Source: Chloroflexota bacterium
GTDB taxonomy: Bacteria > Chloroflexota > Anaerolineae > UBA1429
DNA: 14,864 bases
Reading direction: 5' to 3'
Assembly (NCBI GenBank): GCA_012515695.1
Contig: JAAYXX010000201.1
Coordinates: 1-14,864 of the forward strand
A model generated the notes under the pieces. The model did not search any database. It worked only from the letters and a program-made list of their open reading frames with translations, and was not told where the DNA came from. The position numbers were made by a program, and so were the translations under genes. Shown here one piece after another: positions 14,222 to 14,864 of the stretch. Position 1 is the first letter of the stretch. Each line of letters opens with the position of its first letter.

Positions 14222-14864
14222 ATGACAAAATGGTGGACCAACTGGCCCTGGAGAATGATCCAAACCAACTTGCGCGAGATCGACATGCTAGACATGGACG
14301 CGCACCGCTTTGTGCAAGAGCTACAGTCATTCAAGGCAACAGCCGTGCTGGTCAACTCGGCGGGTATCATCGCCAGCTACCCCAGCCAACTCCCCTATCA
14401 CTTTGTCAGCCCTTATCTTCAGGGCGACAGCCTCGCAGACATTATCGCCGCCTGCCACGCGGCCAATATCAAAGTACTGGCCCGCACCGATTTTTCCAAG
14501 GTGCGCCGCCCCATCTACGAACAGCACCCCGAATGGGCCTATGTCAGCCCCCAGGGCCACATCGTAGACTATAATGGCGACGTACACGTCTGCCTCAATG
14601 GCGGCTATCAGCAGGAATACGCGCTCAAGATCATCGAGGAACTGATTACCACCCACGACGTGGACGGTATCTTTTTCAACATGGCGGGCTATCAGGTGCG
14701 CGACTATTCCGGGAATTACTATGGCATCTGCCACTGCGACAACTGCAAGGCGCGCTTTGCCGAGTTCAGCGGTGGGCTAGACCTGCCCCGCGCCGAGGAC
14801 AACCACGACCCAGTCTACCGTAAGTACGTGCTGTTCAAGCAGCAGACCTCTACCGAGCATCACC
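14222..14864 (+). CDS. Glycoside-hydrolase-like TIM-barrel protein (GHL6 type), 3' partial
   Basis: The first 214 residues of a longer protein, cut by the window end. It resembles the hypothetical glycosyl hydrolase 6 (GHL6) group, relatives of alpha-amylase/beta-galactosidase barrels; no substrate can be assigned. Visible: an N-terminal WWTNWPWRMIQTNLREIDM, then strand-helix repeats with TAVLVNSAGIIASYPSQ (40-56), the block KVLARTDFSKV (84-94), EQHPEWAYVSPQGH (100-113), HDVDGIFFNMAGYQ (145-158), and a Cys-x-Cys-x2-Cys motif ICHCDNCKARF (Cys170, 172, 175). There is no signal peptide, so it appears cytosolic. The ATG at 14222 follows GGAG (14210-14213) by 8 bases and lies 4 bases after the kinase stop, which points to one transcript and coupled translation. 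Family assignment is from pattern memory and is moderately sure. Confidence 0.72.
   Translation, partial: MTKWWTNWPWRMIQTNLREIDMLDMDAHRFVQELQSFKATAVLVNSAGIIASYPSQLPYHFVSPYLQGDSLADIIAACHAANIKVLARTDFSKVRRPIYEQHPEWAYVSPQGHIVDYNGDVHVCLNGGYQQEYALKIIEELITTHDVDGIFFNMAGYQVRDYSGNYYGICHCDNCKARFAEFSGGLDLPRAEDNHDPVYRKYVLFKQQTSTEHH

Overview
The window is a gene-dense bacterial chromosome segment of fairly high GC with 15 genes, two of them cut by the window ends. It most likely comes from a Chloroflexota (Anaerolineae-like) bacterium. This rests on a secreted protein with a Thr/Pro-rich linker ending in a short LPLIFN tail, a pattern I associate with that phylum, together with the mix of lar genes, a selenium/sulfur cassette and PPK2. 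The placement is inference: there is no rRNA or marker gene here. No tRNA, rRNA, CRISPR array, insertion sequence or phage gene was seen.

Layout. (1) 2-3580, plus strand: a tightly coupled cassette of a YedE-type membrane transporter (5' end outside the window), a 73-residue TusA/YedF-N-type carrier, a NifS-like class V cysteine desulfurase family protein and a DUF3343 protein. Each of the three junctions is a 4-base ATGA overlap. A PPK2-family polyphosphate kinase follows 54 bases later. (2) 3599-5961, minus strand: two GT-B glycosyltransferases, probably for envelope or exopolysaccharide glycans, transcribed from a good promoter at 6084-6112. (3) 5962-6321: a divergent control region with two sigma70-like promoters pointing away from each other and an array of 15-bp repeats ending in a perfect 24-bp palindrome between them. 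(4) 6322-8336, plus strand: larE, larB and a larC gene that encodes only the C-terminal (LarC2) half, for synthesis of the nickel-pincer nucleotide cofactor. (5) 8365-9163, minus strand: a secreted DUF11-like protein with its own terminator. (6) 9164-9628: a non-coding stretch. (7) 9629-11883, plus strand: glucose-6-phosphate isomerase followed by a SixA-type phosphohistidine phosphatase. (8) 12013-14864, plus strand: a soluble PAS-GAF histidine kinase with a degenerate C-terminal receiver, followed 4 bases later by a TIM-barrel glycoside-hydrolase-like gene cut by the window end.

How they work together. The first cassette looks like import and intracellular delivery of reduced selenium or sulfur: membrane channel, persulfide/selenide carrier and PLP enzyme. 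The lar cluster makes the cofactor used by LarA-type racemases and epimerases. LarB makes the dicarboxylated nicotinate nucleotide, LarE adds sulfur and LarC inserts nickel. LarC1, the N-terminal half of LarC, and LarA are not in the window. The remaining genes serve sugar-phosphate metabolism, polyphosphate use, surface glycans and signalling. I see no clearly new defence or mobile system. The parts most worth a second look are the repeat/palindrome array between the divergent promoters, the lone LarC2, and the kinase with a receiver that appears unable to be phosphorylated.
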